A DNA stretch of 30,916 nucleotides, from positions 1-30,916 of the forward strand of contig CAJTOE010000011.1 of assembly GCA_910577805.1 (NCBI GenBank), in the 5' to 3' direction. The translations under genes were made by a program, and so were the position numbers. Positions 14,677 through 21,041 of this stretch are shown in pieces (position 1 is the stretch's first letter; each line of letters begins with the position of its first letter). Below the pieces are notes generated by a model, which saw only the letters and a program-made list of their open reading frames with translations, was not told where the DNA came from and made no database searches. The DNA comes from an uncultured Oscillospiraceae bacterium (GTDB lineage Bacteria; Bacillota; Clostridia; Oscillospirales; Oscillospiraceae).

Positions 14677-15441
14677 ATGAAGCAGAAGAAAAAATTTGCA
14701 GCCTCCATGGTCCTGGCCTGCGCCGTTCTGATCGGTGTCGCCTATGCCGCCGGAGCCTCCCGGCAGATCTCCGCGACATTGCGTCCGGATATCACCATCA
14801 AGGTAGACGGCGTAACGAAAACCATCACCGACTCCAACGGCAATGCCGCCGCCCCGATCATTTACAACGGCACCACCTATCTGCCCGTCAAGAGTGTAGG
14901 GCAGCTTCTTGGTCAGGACGTCACCTGGGATGGCAAGACCAACACCGTAAACATCACTGGTCCGTCCACCTCCACCGACTCCACCCCCTCTACCCCCTCC
15001 ACGCCTGCCAGCAAGGACCTGATTGGAGAGGCCAAGGCGAAAGAGCTTGCCCTGGGCCATGCCAAGCTGTCCGCCTCTGACGTGACCTTCATCCACGTGG
15101 AGCTGGATTGGGAGAACGGCCGCCGGGTCTATGACGTGGAATTTTACAGCGGCGCGAAAGAATACGACTACGAGATCGACGCCAAAACTGGCGAGATTGT
15201 CAGCTTTGATTACGACGCCGAGGGCTATGCGCCCTCTCAGTCCGGAAATATCATCACCCAGGAAGCCGCCGTCAAGCTGGCCCAGGACCGGGTCCCCAAC
15301 GCCACCCTGGTCAAAATCGAGTATGACTTCGACGACGGACGTCCTGTCTACGAGGGTGAATTGCGGGAAGGCCGCTGGGAGTATGAGTTTGAAATCGACG
15401 CTGCTACCGGCGAATTTCTGAAATGGGAAAAAGACGGCTGA
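14677..15441 (+). CDS. Secreted protein with stalk domain and two PepSY domains
   Basis: This 254-residue exported protein has a basic start and a hydrophobic signal segment (about 7-26, ending AYAAG). A copper-amine-oxidase-N-like stalk domain follows (about 38-93, with IIYNGTTYLPVKSVGQLLG), then a Ser/Thr/Pro linker, then two PepSY domains (about 115-178 and 191-252). Each PepSY domain ends in the YEIDAKTGEI-type motif. PepSY domains are thought to inhibit or regulate extracellular proteases; stalk domains bind cell-wall or surface partners. The start ATG 14677 follows AAGGAG at a longish 12-nt spacing. It follows mgtE and precedes a cell-wall peptidase, so an envelope role is likely. The specific target is unknown. 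Confidence 0.82.
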   Translation: MKQKKKFAASMVLACAVLIGVAYAAGASRQISATLRPDITIKVDGVTKTITDSNGNAAAPIIYNGTTYLPVKSVGQLLGQDVTWDGKTNTVNITGPSTSTDSTPSTPSTPASKDLIGEAKAKELALGHAKLSASDVTFIHVELDWENGRRVYDVEFYSGAKEYDYEIDAKTGEIVSFDYDAEGYAPSQSGNIITQEAAVKLAQDRVPNATLVKIEYDFDDGRPVYEGELREGRWEYEFEIDAATGEFLKWEKDG

Positions 15442-15472
15442 TCTGCTAAAAAATTGAAGCCAGGATGTATAA

Positions 15473-15509
15473 CACCTCCGCCCTCTGTCCACAATAGAGG
15501 GCGGAGGTG
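15473..15509 (+). promoter_or_regulatory. 14-bp hairpin that buries the Shine-Dalgarno of the M23 peptidase gene
   Basis: CACCTCCGCCCTCT (15473-15486) and AGAGGGCGGAGGTG (15496-15509) pair perfectly around a 9-nt loop. The right arm contains the GGAGGTG ribosome site of the next gene. No T run follows, so it is not a normal terminator. The hairpin would keep translation low on RNA reading in from upstream. Confidence 0.6.
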
Positions 15510-15514
15510 GTTCT

Positions 15515-16276
15515 ATGAAACGAACCTTGTTGGAAAAGCTTGGCGACTTCGTGCTGGGAAAGGGCTTCTACATAGTCCTGTTCCTTTGTGTCGCCACAAT
15601 TGGAATTTCGGGCTATTATCTCATCCAGACCCTGACCCCCGCCGGGACCTCTGCGCCGGTCACCGGCAACCCCACTGTCACGCTCCCCGACGAAAGTACC
15701 GTCGGGACCGTGCAGACTCCCCCCATGAACATCCCGTCCATCCCCACGCACCAGCAATCGCTGGAGCAGCCGGACGACCCTCAGCCCCAGCGGCCCGCCG
15801 AGCCGGAGCAGCCGGAGGAGGACAAGCCGTCCGAGCCTGCGTCAAACCCGGCGTCTCCCGCTCCGGCGGTGTACACCTGGCCGGTCCGGGGCGCGGTCAT
15901 CGGGGCATTCAACGTGGACACGCTGGCCTATGACGAGACGATGGGCGACTGGCGCACCCACGCCGGCGTGGACCTGAACACAGCCGTCGGCACGCAGGTC
16001 CTGGCCCTCCGGGAAGGCCAGGTGACCCGTGTGGAGCACAGTGACCTGATGGGTTCCATGGTGACCATCGACCACGGGGACGGCATGATCAGCCGCTATG
16101 CCAACCTGGCGGAAAACCCTGGCGTAGTCGAGGGCGACCGGGTCGCTATGGGGGATGTGATCGGCGAAGTGGGCGAAACGGCCCTGGCGGAGAGCAAGAT
16201 GGAGCCTCACCTGCACCTGGAGGTGCTGGTGGACGGCGTCCCGCAGGACCCCATGAACTATATCCCCAAAACGTAA
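15515..16276 (+). CDS. Membrane-anchored M23 (LytM) peptidase, SpoIIQ-like
   Basis: This 253-residue protein has one N-terminal transmembrane helix (about 18-40), a long Pro/Glu-rich linker (about 60-118) and a C-terminal LytM domain (about 120-253). The zinc motifs are complete: H149xxxD153 and H232-x-H234. This size and layout match SpoIIQ, the forespore partner of SpoIIIAH in the engulfment channel. Bacillus SpoIIQ has lost a zinc ligand, whereas clostridial SpoIIQ keeps them, as here. A general cell-wall endopeptidase is the alternative, because spoIIID and spoIID are not next to it. The ATG at 15515 follows GGAGGTGGTTCT. Confidence 0.75.
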   Translation: MKRTLLEKLGDFVLGKGFYIVLFLCVATIGISGYYLIQTLTPAGTSAPVTGNPTVTLPDESTVGTVQTPPMNIPSIPTHQQSLEQPDDPQPQRPAEPEQPEEDKPSEPASNPASPAPAVYTWPVRGAVIGAFNVDTLAYDETMGDWRTHAGVDLNTAVGTQVLALREGQVTRVEHSDLMGSMVTIDHGDGMISRYANLAENPGVVEGDRVAMGDVIGEVGETALAESKMEPHLHLEVLVDGVPQDPMNYIPKT

Positions 16277-16287
16277 AGCTGCCAAAC

Positions 16288-16311
16288 GGCGGAGGTCAGT
16301 TGACCTCCGCC
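16288..16311 (+). terminator. Terminator after the M23 peptidase gene
   Basis: GCGGAGGTCA and TGACCTCCGC (16289-16310, 2-nt centre) extend to 11-12 bp with flanking G-C pairs and are followed by GCCTTTG. The T run is short, so efficiency is uncertain. Confidence 0.6.
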
Positions 16312-16361
16312 GCCTTTGTACATATCTCTTTTGATTTGTAAGGTGGAGTGGACTTAGGGTT

Positions 16362-16531
16362 TTTCACCCTCATCCGTCACCGCCTGCGGCGGTGCCACCT
16401 TCCCCCATTAGGGGGAAGGCTTATCGTTGCGCCTACCGATACTACTCCGCAGTCAAGCAAGTGTCAATGTTCGCGCCTTCCCCCTCACGGGGGAAGGTGG
16501 CTGGCCGAAGGCCAGACGGATGAGGGTGAAA
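16362..16531. repeat. Dispersed repeat, complete copy D
   Basis: The element is about 170 bp with perfect 17-bp inverted ends: TTTCACCCTCATCCGTC on the left and GACGGATGAGGGTGAAA at 16515-16531. Each end is followed inward by a different mini-hairpin (CACCGCCTGCGGCGGTG left, CTGGCCGAAGGCCAG right) and then a CCTTCCCCC/GGGGGAAGG block. The core matches copy A. It lies in the intergenic space between a terminator and the next promoter. Confidence 0.8.
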
Positions 16532-16581
16532 CCCTCAGTCCCGCACTACGTTACGAATCATACGCAGAAAATTTTTTGCCC

Positions 16582-16610
16582 TTGTCACGGGCTGAAAATC
16601 CTGCTATAAT
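16582..16610 (+). promoter_or_regulatory. Promoter of the lipoprotein gene
   Basis: TTGTCA (16582-16587), a 17-bp spacer and a perfect TATAAT (16605-16610) give a leader of about 31 nt. It starts about 50 bp after repeat copy D. Confidence 0.65.
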
Positions 16611-16647
16611 ACGCCTTAGTAGAAATAAGAAACGAGGTGCAATTTCC

Positions 16648-17265
16648 ATGACAAAAAACCGTATCCTTGCAATCACCATAGCACTGGCCCTGACGCTCTC
16701 TGCGCTGACCGGATGCAGCTCCGTTCCTGGCATGAGCGGCGGAAGCTCCACTCCGAATTCGGGCGCCCAGAGCGACAAAAGCACACCGGACAACTCCAGC
16801 GATTCCAGCAGCGCCCCAGATGCCAGCGATGCTGGCAGCGACAAAAGCGGCGGCGATGTCCCCTACTATGTAGGCGATTCCGTCTCCACCGCCTGGTTCG
16901 ACTTCACAGTCGATTCCGTCGAGGTCATGAACGAGTATGAGGGCTATGCTGCCGCCGAGGGGAAGAAGCTTCTGGTGGTGCAGCTGAGTCTGAAGAGCAC
17001 AGTCACCTTCTCGTCCGAGATGTACCAGAACGACTTTGTGGTCGGCTGGGACCTGGAGGACGACTATGATTACGTAGACCCTCTCTACGCTTACTGCGAC
17101 GCGCAGTTCCCTGACGAGTACACCCTCAAGATCAACGAGGCCCGGACGGGCATCCTGGTCTACGAGGTCCCCGCAGATTTCAAGGACTTCTGGCTCAACT
17201 TCCTGGAGGTCTACGACAACGACGAGTACGGCGAATCCTTCTTCGTCTACTTCACCGCCGAATAA
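16648..17265 (+). CDS. Secreted lipoprotein with DUF4352-like domain
   Basis: This 205-residue protein has a signal sequence and lipobox LTGC (Cys23), a low-complexity Ser/Asp/Lys linker (about 25-70), and a beta-rich domain (about 75-205). The segment beginning WFDFTVDSVEV, followed by GKKLLVVQLSL, resembles DUF4352-type immunoglobulin-like domains of Gram-positive lipoproteins. The C-terminal half is strongly acidic and aromatic. It has its own promoter and terminator, so it is a single-gene unit. The ATG at 16648 follows GAGGTGCAATTTCC. The function is unknown; attachment to the outer membrane face is predicted. Confidence 0.75.
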   Translation: MTKNRILAITIALALTLSALTGCSSVPGMSGGSSTPNSGAQSDKSTPDNSSDSSSAPDASDAGSDKSGGDVPYYVGDSVSTAWFDFTVDSVEVMNEYEGYAAAEGKKLLVVQLSLKSTVTFSSEMYQNDFVVGWDLEDDYDYVDPLYAYCDAQFPDEYTLKINEARTGILVYEVPADFKDFWLNFLEVYDNDEYGESFFVYFTAE

Positions 17266-17271
17266 AAAAAC

Positions 17272-17299
17272 ACGGCCAGCAGAGCATTCTGCTGGCCGT
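17272..17299 (+). terminator. Terminator after the lipoprotein gene
   Basis: ACGGCCAGCAGA and TCTGCTGGCCGT form a perfect 12-bp stem with a 4-nt loop, followed by TTTC. It ends 6 nt before the Shine-Dalgarno of tatD. Confidence 0.7.
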
Positions 17300-17314
17300 T
17301 TCACAGGAGTGTGA

Positions 17315-18103
17315 TTGCAAAACATGCGCGTATTTGATACCCACGCCCACTACGACTCCGGCGCGTTCAACGCCGACCGTCTGGAGGTCCTGGCGTCCAT
17401 GCCGGAGCAGGGTGTGGAGCTTATTTTAAACCCCGGCTGCGAGCTGGAGTCCTCCCGTACCGCCGTCTCTCTGGCGGAGCGTTTTCCCTATGTGTACGCC
17501 GCCGTCGGCTTCCACCCCTCCGACTGCGGAGAGTTTTCCGACGCGTCAGTGGAGGAGCTGCGGCAGCTGGCCGCACATCCCAAGGTCAAGGCTATTGGGG
17601 AAATCGGTCTGGACTACTACTGGAAGGAAAATCCTCCCCATGAATTTCAGCAGGCGGTGTTCCACCGGCAGCTGGACCTGGCGGAGGAGCTGGGGCTTCC
17701 TGTCATCGTCCACGACCGGGAGGCTCACCAGGACTGTCTGCAAATCGTCAGACAGCACCCCAATGTCACGGGGGTGTACCATTGCTATTCCGGCAGTCTG
17801 GAGGACGCAAAAACACTGGTCAAGCTGGGCTGGATGCTGTCCTTCACCGGAGTCGTCACCTACAAGAACGCCCGTAAATCCCTGGAAGTCATCGAGTGGC
17901 TTCCCATGGACCGCATCATGATTGAGACGGACTCCCCTTATCTTACCCCGGAACCCTTCCGCGGCAAGCGCAACGACTCAGGGAAGGTGCATCTGGTCGC
18001 GGAAACCATTGCACGGGTAAAAGGCCTGTCCCCGGAGGAAGTAGCCCAAATCACTCTGGAAAACGGGAAGCGATTTTTCAACATTCAGGAGGACATGAAA
18101 TGA
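17315..18103 (+). CDS. tatD: TatD family metal-dependent DNase
   Basis: This 262-residue TIM-barrel hydrolase carries THAH (H10, H12) after the first strand, Glu96 in GEIGLDYYW, His133 in IVHDRE, His156 in YHCYSG and Asp206 in ETDSPYL, the full metal-ligand set of TatD nucleases. These are 3'-5' DNases linked to DNA repair and degradation. TTG at 17315 is chosen because AGGAG lies 5 nt before it; the in-frame ATG at 17324 (259 residues, 15 nt from AGGAG) is the alternative and gives the usual family N-terminus. It overlaps the next gene by ATGA, a translationally coupled pair known in other Clostridia. Confidence 0.9.
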   Translation: MQNMRVFDTHAHYDSGAFNADRLEVLASMPEQGVELILNPGCELESSRTAVSLAERFPYVYAAVGFHPSDCGEFSDASVEELRQLAAHPKVKAIGEIGLDYYWKENPPHEFQQAVFHRQLDLAEELGLPVIVHDREAHQDCLQIVRQHPNVTGVYHCYSGSLEDAKTLVKLGWMLSFTGVVTYKNARKSLEVIEWLPMDRIMIETDSPYLTPEPFRGKRNDSGKVHLVAETIARVKGLSPEEVAQITLENGKRFFNIQEDMK

Positions 18104-18720
18104 CGATCACTTACGAATACGAGGGGGCGCTGTACGTCAACTTGACCAACAAATGCAACTGCGCCTGTGAATTCTGCCTGCGCCACGGCAAGGCCCAGGG
18201 CTCCATCTACACGCAGGACTCTCTCTGGCTGGAGCGCGAACCCACCCGCCAGGAGGCTCTTGACAGCTTTTTGAGCCGTGATATCCCCAGCTATCGGGAG
18301 ATCGTGTTCTGCGGCTACGGCGAGCCGACGTACCGTCTGGACGATTTGCTGTGGCTTGTGGACCAGTTGAAGGAGCGCTTTGGAGACGCATTGCCTCCTG
18401 TGCGCATCAACACCAACGGCCACGCCAATCTGATTCACGGCCGGGACGTCTGCCCGGACCTGAAGGGCCGGATCGACACCCTGTCGATTTCTCTCAACGC
18501 AGATAACGCGGCGGACTATACTGCGCTGTGCCATCCCCAGCAGGGGGAGCAGGCCTATCAGGCCATGCTGGATTTTGCCCGCACGTCCGCCCATTATGTG
18601 CCCAACGTGGTGCTGACGATTGTAGACAAGGACAAGACCCCGGAGGAGATCGAGCATTGCAAACAGATTGCCGCCAGCCTGGGCGTAACGCTGCGCATCC
18701 GCAGCTTCATTGATTCCTGA
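18100..18720 (+). CDS. TatD-linked radical SAM protein
   Basis: This 206-residue protein has a cluster motif CX3CX2C (C19, C23, C26, with an extra C21) early in the chain, followed by GYGEPTYR, a radical-SAM glycine-rich segment. It matches the short radical SAM family defined by adjacency to TatD (TIGR04038). It would hold a [4Fe-4S] cluster and cleave S-adenosylmethionine to start a radical reaction, but the substrate is unknown. It is shorter than most radical SAM enzymes and shows no SPASM or auxiliary-cluster domain. The start ATG 18100 overlaps the tatD stop. The two genes probably act together, perhaps in nucleic-acid or nucleotide modification or quality control; that is inference. 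Confidence 0.88.
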   Translation: MTITYEYEGALYVNLTNKCNCACEFCLRHGKAQGSIYTQDSLWLEREPTRQEALDSFLSRDIPSYREIVFCGYGEPTYRLDDLLWLVDQLKERFGDALPPVRINTNGHANLIHGRDVCPDLKGRIDTLSISLNADNAADYTALCHPQQGEQAYQAMLDFARTSAHYVPNVVLTIVDKDKTPEEIEHCKQIAASLGVTLRIRSFIDS

Positions 18721-18721
18721 C

Positions 18722-18844
18722 TTACGCGGCGAGCTGTTCCAGCTCCTCACGGGCTTCCCGTTCACTGTCCGCGGAGAAGCAGAAGCGTCCTGCACCGTCG
18801 TAAACCTCCACGTGTTCTCTAACCCAAACGATACTGTAATCCAT
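18722..18844 (-). CDS. 40-residue conserved-type small acidic protein
   Basis: A 41-codon frame on the minus strand starts at ATG 18844, 7-8 nt after AAAGGGG, and stops at TAA 18724-18722, one base past the convergent radical SAM stop. The peptide starts MDYSIVWVREHVEVYD, continues with FCFSADSERE, and ends in a short acidic helix (REELEQLAA). It has no signal or membrane segment. Similar peptides are remembered from other Oscillospiraceae genomes, but no function is known. The clean ribosome site and compact fit between genes make it likely to be real. A CAAGTCC/GGACTTG hairpin lies in the divergent gap at about 18893-18914. Confidence 0.6.
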   Translation of the reverse strand: MDYSIVWVREHVEVYDGAGRFCFSADSEREAREELEQLAA

Positions 18845-18952
18845 TGGAATGCCCCTTTCTTTTGTTTGATGGCGTAATTCTATCTGAAGTCAAGTCCCAA
18901 AAAACGGACTTGTTTCAGCAAGTACTAGAAGATTTTAACAGGAGGAATGAAT

Positions 18953-19279
18953 ATGGCAAAATTCAAGCTTCAACCCGGCGAAAAGCTGATTGGGGAAGGC
19001 TGGATGGCTTTCCGGCACAAGCAGGGCCTGGGCTACCAGCAGGAGAGTACCAAGGTACATGTAACAGACCAGCGGGTCTACTGCGACCATATGATGGGCC
19101 TGGAATTTATGAACGTGCCTGTGTCCGAGCTAAAAGGCTTCCAAATGGGCAAGGTCATGCTTCTGGTCCCGCTGGTGACCATTTATGACAAGAACAACGT
19201 CCCCTATCTCTTTGCGGATTTTCGGGCCAAGAAGCTTGCGGGCTGGCTGCGGGCGGCAGGCGTCCCGGAGCTTGGGTGA
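18953..19279 (+). CDS. Small PH/GRAM-like domain protein
   Basis: This 108-residue cytosolic protein has alternating beta strands and the segment GYQQESTKVHVTDQRVYCDH, typical of bacterial PH/GRAM-like folds in which a strand reads (K/T)xxxxTxxRVY. Such domains often bind membranes or partner proteins, but no specific function can be assigned. The ATG at 18953 is preferred over the one at 18947 because AGGAGG lies 7-8 nt before it. It is followed 6 nt later by a second small gene, and both end at a strong terminator, so they form a two-gene operon. Confidence 0.7.
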   Translation: MAKFKLQPGEKLIGEGWMAFRHKQGLGYQQESTKVHVTDQRVYCDHMMGLEFMNVPVSELKGFQMGKVMLLVPLVTIYDKNNVPYLFADFRAKKLAGWLRAAGVPELG

Positions 19280-19285
19280 CGGCCG

Positions 19286-19450
19286 ATGGACGCGATTTAT
19301 TATCAGGTGCAGTCCATCAACGGCGACTATGCCACTTTGGTCACCGAGCAGGGCCAGGAGCATGGCATTACCATGTTTCTGCTCCCGGAGGGCACGACAG
19401 TAGGAAGCCGCTTAAAGCTGGAAAATTTTCAGTGGGAGCTGCTGGAGTAA
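19286..19450 (+). CDS. 54-residue DUF3006-like small protein
   Basis: ATG 19286 opens a 54-codon frame ending in TAA at 19450. The peptide has the pattern of DUF3006-type proteins: an opening strand, GDYATLV, a strand pair, LLPEGTTVGSRLKL, and a closing strand (NFQWELL). The start lies 6 nt after the stop of the PH-like gene, with a weak GGGTGACGG ribosome site, so it may depend on coupled translation. A terminator follows directly. The function is unknown. Confidence 0.6.
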   Translation: MDAIYYQVQSINGDYATLVTEQGQEHGITMFLLPEGTTVGSRLKLENFQWELLE

Positions 19451-19457
19451 CGGAACG

Positions 19458-19496
19458 AAGCTGGAAGGAAATTTAAAATTCCCTTCCAGCTTTTTT
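19458..19496 (+). terminator. Strong rho-independent terminator
   Basis: AAGCTGGAAGG and CCTTCCAGCTT form an 11-bp stem with a 13-nt loop, followed by a run of T (six T in all after CCAGC). It ends the PH-like/DUF3006-like operon and insulates it from the convergent phage cassette. Confidence 0.85.
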
Positions 19497-19503
19497 GAAC
19501 AGC

Positions 19504-20172
19504 TCAGGAGCCGTCCCGGCTGGCATTAACTACCATCGCGGCCACTTCCTCTCTGGTAGCAAAGCTCTGGGGCCGGGAGCCGTCGGTGATACCGGCCTGC
19601 TTCGCCTCCTGAAGGAGCGTTCCCGCCCAGCCGGAGGCCGGCTTGTCCCCCCGGCGTTCCAGATAGTCATCCATCATCTTGTCAAAATCAGCTTGTGTCA
19701 TAGTGTCCTCCTCATACGCAGGGCGGTAAGCCCCAATCATGTACTTCTTAGCCCGGCGGCGGCGCATCACAGCGCCGCCGTTGGCCTCGTTGGTGGGGGC
19801 GGTGTTGCCGTCGATAGTGGTGATGTACTGCCCGTCCCAGCTCTCGCAGATACCCACATGCGCCGGATTTTTTCTGCCGTTGAAGTTAAAAAAGATAATA
19901 TCCCCCGGCTGGTAATCGCCCCGTACCGCCTGTCCCTTGTGGAAACTGAGCAGCGCGGAGCAGCTGGCAGTTTTCTTTCCTCCATAGAATAAACTGGCGG
20001 CTCCAGCCTCCCGGAACACCCACCAGACGAACGCACAGCACCAGGGATAGGCGCTGCCGGAGACCTCCCGGCCATAGTACGCCGTGTTAAACTTGACCCG
20101 GTTGGAGTTAGGCGGCTCCTCCCGAATCCCCAGCTGGGCGCGGGCCGTATCCAAAATTTTTTCTGCTGTCAT
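19504..20172 (-). CDS. Phage-type endolysin, CHAP amidase/endopeptidase with SLH-like tail
   Basis: This 222-residue protein has a CHAP catalytic domain (about 1-150): Cys45/Cys46 in YPWCCAFVWW, His105 in NPAHVGICES and Asp121-Asn123 as the third active-site region. No signal peptide is present, as expected for a holin-released lysin. The C-terminal 65 residues (WAGTLLQEAKQAGITDGSRP, then ATREEVAAMV) resemble a degenerate S-layer-homology unit, found at the end of several clostridial phage lysins and likely to bind cell wall. The start ATG 20172 overlaps the holin stop by ATGA. It is the last gene of the phage cassette. Confidence 0.85.
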   Translation of the reverse strand: MTAEKILDTARAQLGIREEPPNSNRVKFNTAYYGREVSGSAYPWCCAFVWWVFREAGAASLFYGGKKTASCSALLSFHKGQAVRGDYQPGDIIFFNFNGRKNPAHVGICESWDGQYITTIDGNTAPTNEANGGAVMRRRRAKKYMIGAYRPAYEEDTMTQADFDKMMDDYLERRGDKPASGWAGTLLQEAKQAGITDGSRPQSFATREEVAAMVVNASRDGS

Positions 20173-20471
20173 GCGGCCTCCAGTTCCCTGTGCAGCTGCA
20201 AGACGGCGGCCTCAATGGCGGAGTCGATCTCCCGCTCCGAGAAGGAGAACCCTTTTTCCCGCAAAAAATCCGCCACTGCCTTTTTCTTTTCTTCCCCCTG
20301 GGCACTTCCCCAAATCTGCTCTGCCGCCGCCACGGCAATCTCCACCCAGCGCAGCAGCTCTTCCCGGTCCTGGGCGGAGGTCCTGCGCTTGAGCCAGGGG
20401 ATCAAAAAAGCGGTCAAAAGCGCGGCCAGCAGGGTAATTGCCGCGTTGATTGCAGGGGTCAAATCAGTCAT
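20169..20471 (-). CDS. Phage holin, LLH family
   Basis: This 100-residue protein has one N-terminal transmembrane helix (about 8-28), a basic turn (KRR), and a long charged helical tail with QGEEKKKAVADFL and REIDSAIEAAV, the pattern of the LL-H holin family. Holins form membrane holes that release the lysin. The start is taken as ATG 20471, which has AAAGG 9-12 nt upstream. ATG 20480 directly abuts that site. It overlaps the preceding gene by 8 bp (ATGACTGA) and the endolysin by 4 bp, so the cassette is translated as a chain. Confidence 0.82.
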   Translation of the reverse strand: MTDLTPAINAAITLLAALLTAFLIPWLKRRTSAQDREELLRWVEIAVAAAEQIWGSAQGEEKKKAVADFLREKGFSFSEREIDSAIEAAVLQLHRELEAA

Positions 20472-20787
20472 AGCTGTCATCCTTTCGATTTTTGTTGCCG
20501 TTTAAAACGGTTTTCATACACATGAGTAATAATTCCCCGCCGAAAAACGCCAGGATCACCCCCAGCAGGGCGGCGGGGTCGTGGCCTGTGCGGGACATGA
20601 TCCGCATAGCGTAGAGGGAGGCGGCGGTGCCGCAGGCCACGCACCACAGCACCATTCCCTTTGCGAACATATGGGGGACCGCCCGGAGCTTTCGCACAAG
20701 CCGTCTGCCTGGGACGATGCCCAATGACAGCAGCCCGATACACAAACCGGTCAGAAACAGGATACCCGCCGTAACGAACGCATTCAC
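20464..20787 (-). CDS. Small phage-associated membrane protein
   Basis: This 107-residue protein has three predicted transmembrane segments (about 5-27, 44-62 and 74-92), basic loops (GRRLVRKLR) and a charged C-terminus (NKNRKDDSYD). The start is GTG 20787, overlapping the previous stop by GTGA. Its place between a coiled-coil membrane protein and the holin suggests a second holin, an antiholin or a lysis accessory protein. I do not recognise a named family, and sequence alone does not decide between these. Confidence 0.65.
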   Translation of the reverse strand: MNAFVTAGILFLTGLCIGLLSLGIVPGRRLVRKLRAVPHMFAKGMVLWCVACGTAASLYAMRIMSRTGHDPAALLGVILAFFGGELLLMCMKTVLNGNKNRKDDSYD

Positions 20788-21029
20788 ACCCGTGCCGCCT
20801 CCTCCAGGTCGCCGATGCGGTGGTTGGCCACCTTGATTTTCTCTTCCTGAAGCTCGGTCCGTTCTTCCAGCCGGTACACCCGCTCAATGACCTTGTTGTG
20901 TACCTCCACTTTTTTCTCAAGCTGTTCCAGCCTGTACTGGGTCAGCCTGGAGGAGACCAGGATGCCGCCAAACGTCCCCGCGCCGGACCCGATCAGGCCA
21001 ATCAGCGCCACTAAAACAGGTTCTGTCAC
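20784..21029 (-). CDS. Membrane-anchored coiled-coil phage protein (XhlA/DUF7365-like)
   Basis: This 81-residue protein has a Gly/Ala-rich N-terminal transmembrane helix (about 5-24, GLIGSGAGTFGGIL) and a long coiled coil (about 28-78, heptads through LEQLEKKVEVHNKVIERVY). This is the usual small protein lying just before the holin in Firmicute phages, comparable in build to XhlA. The start is GTG 21029 with GGAGGGCTGGAC before it. The family name is by resemblance; the role in lysis is inferred from position. Confidence 0.7.
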   Translation of the reverse strand: MTEPVLVALIGLIGSGAGTFGGILVSSRLTQYRLEQLEKKVEVHNKVIERVYRLEERTELQEEKIKVANHRIGDLEEAARV

Positions 21030-21041
21030 GTCCAGCCCTCC

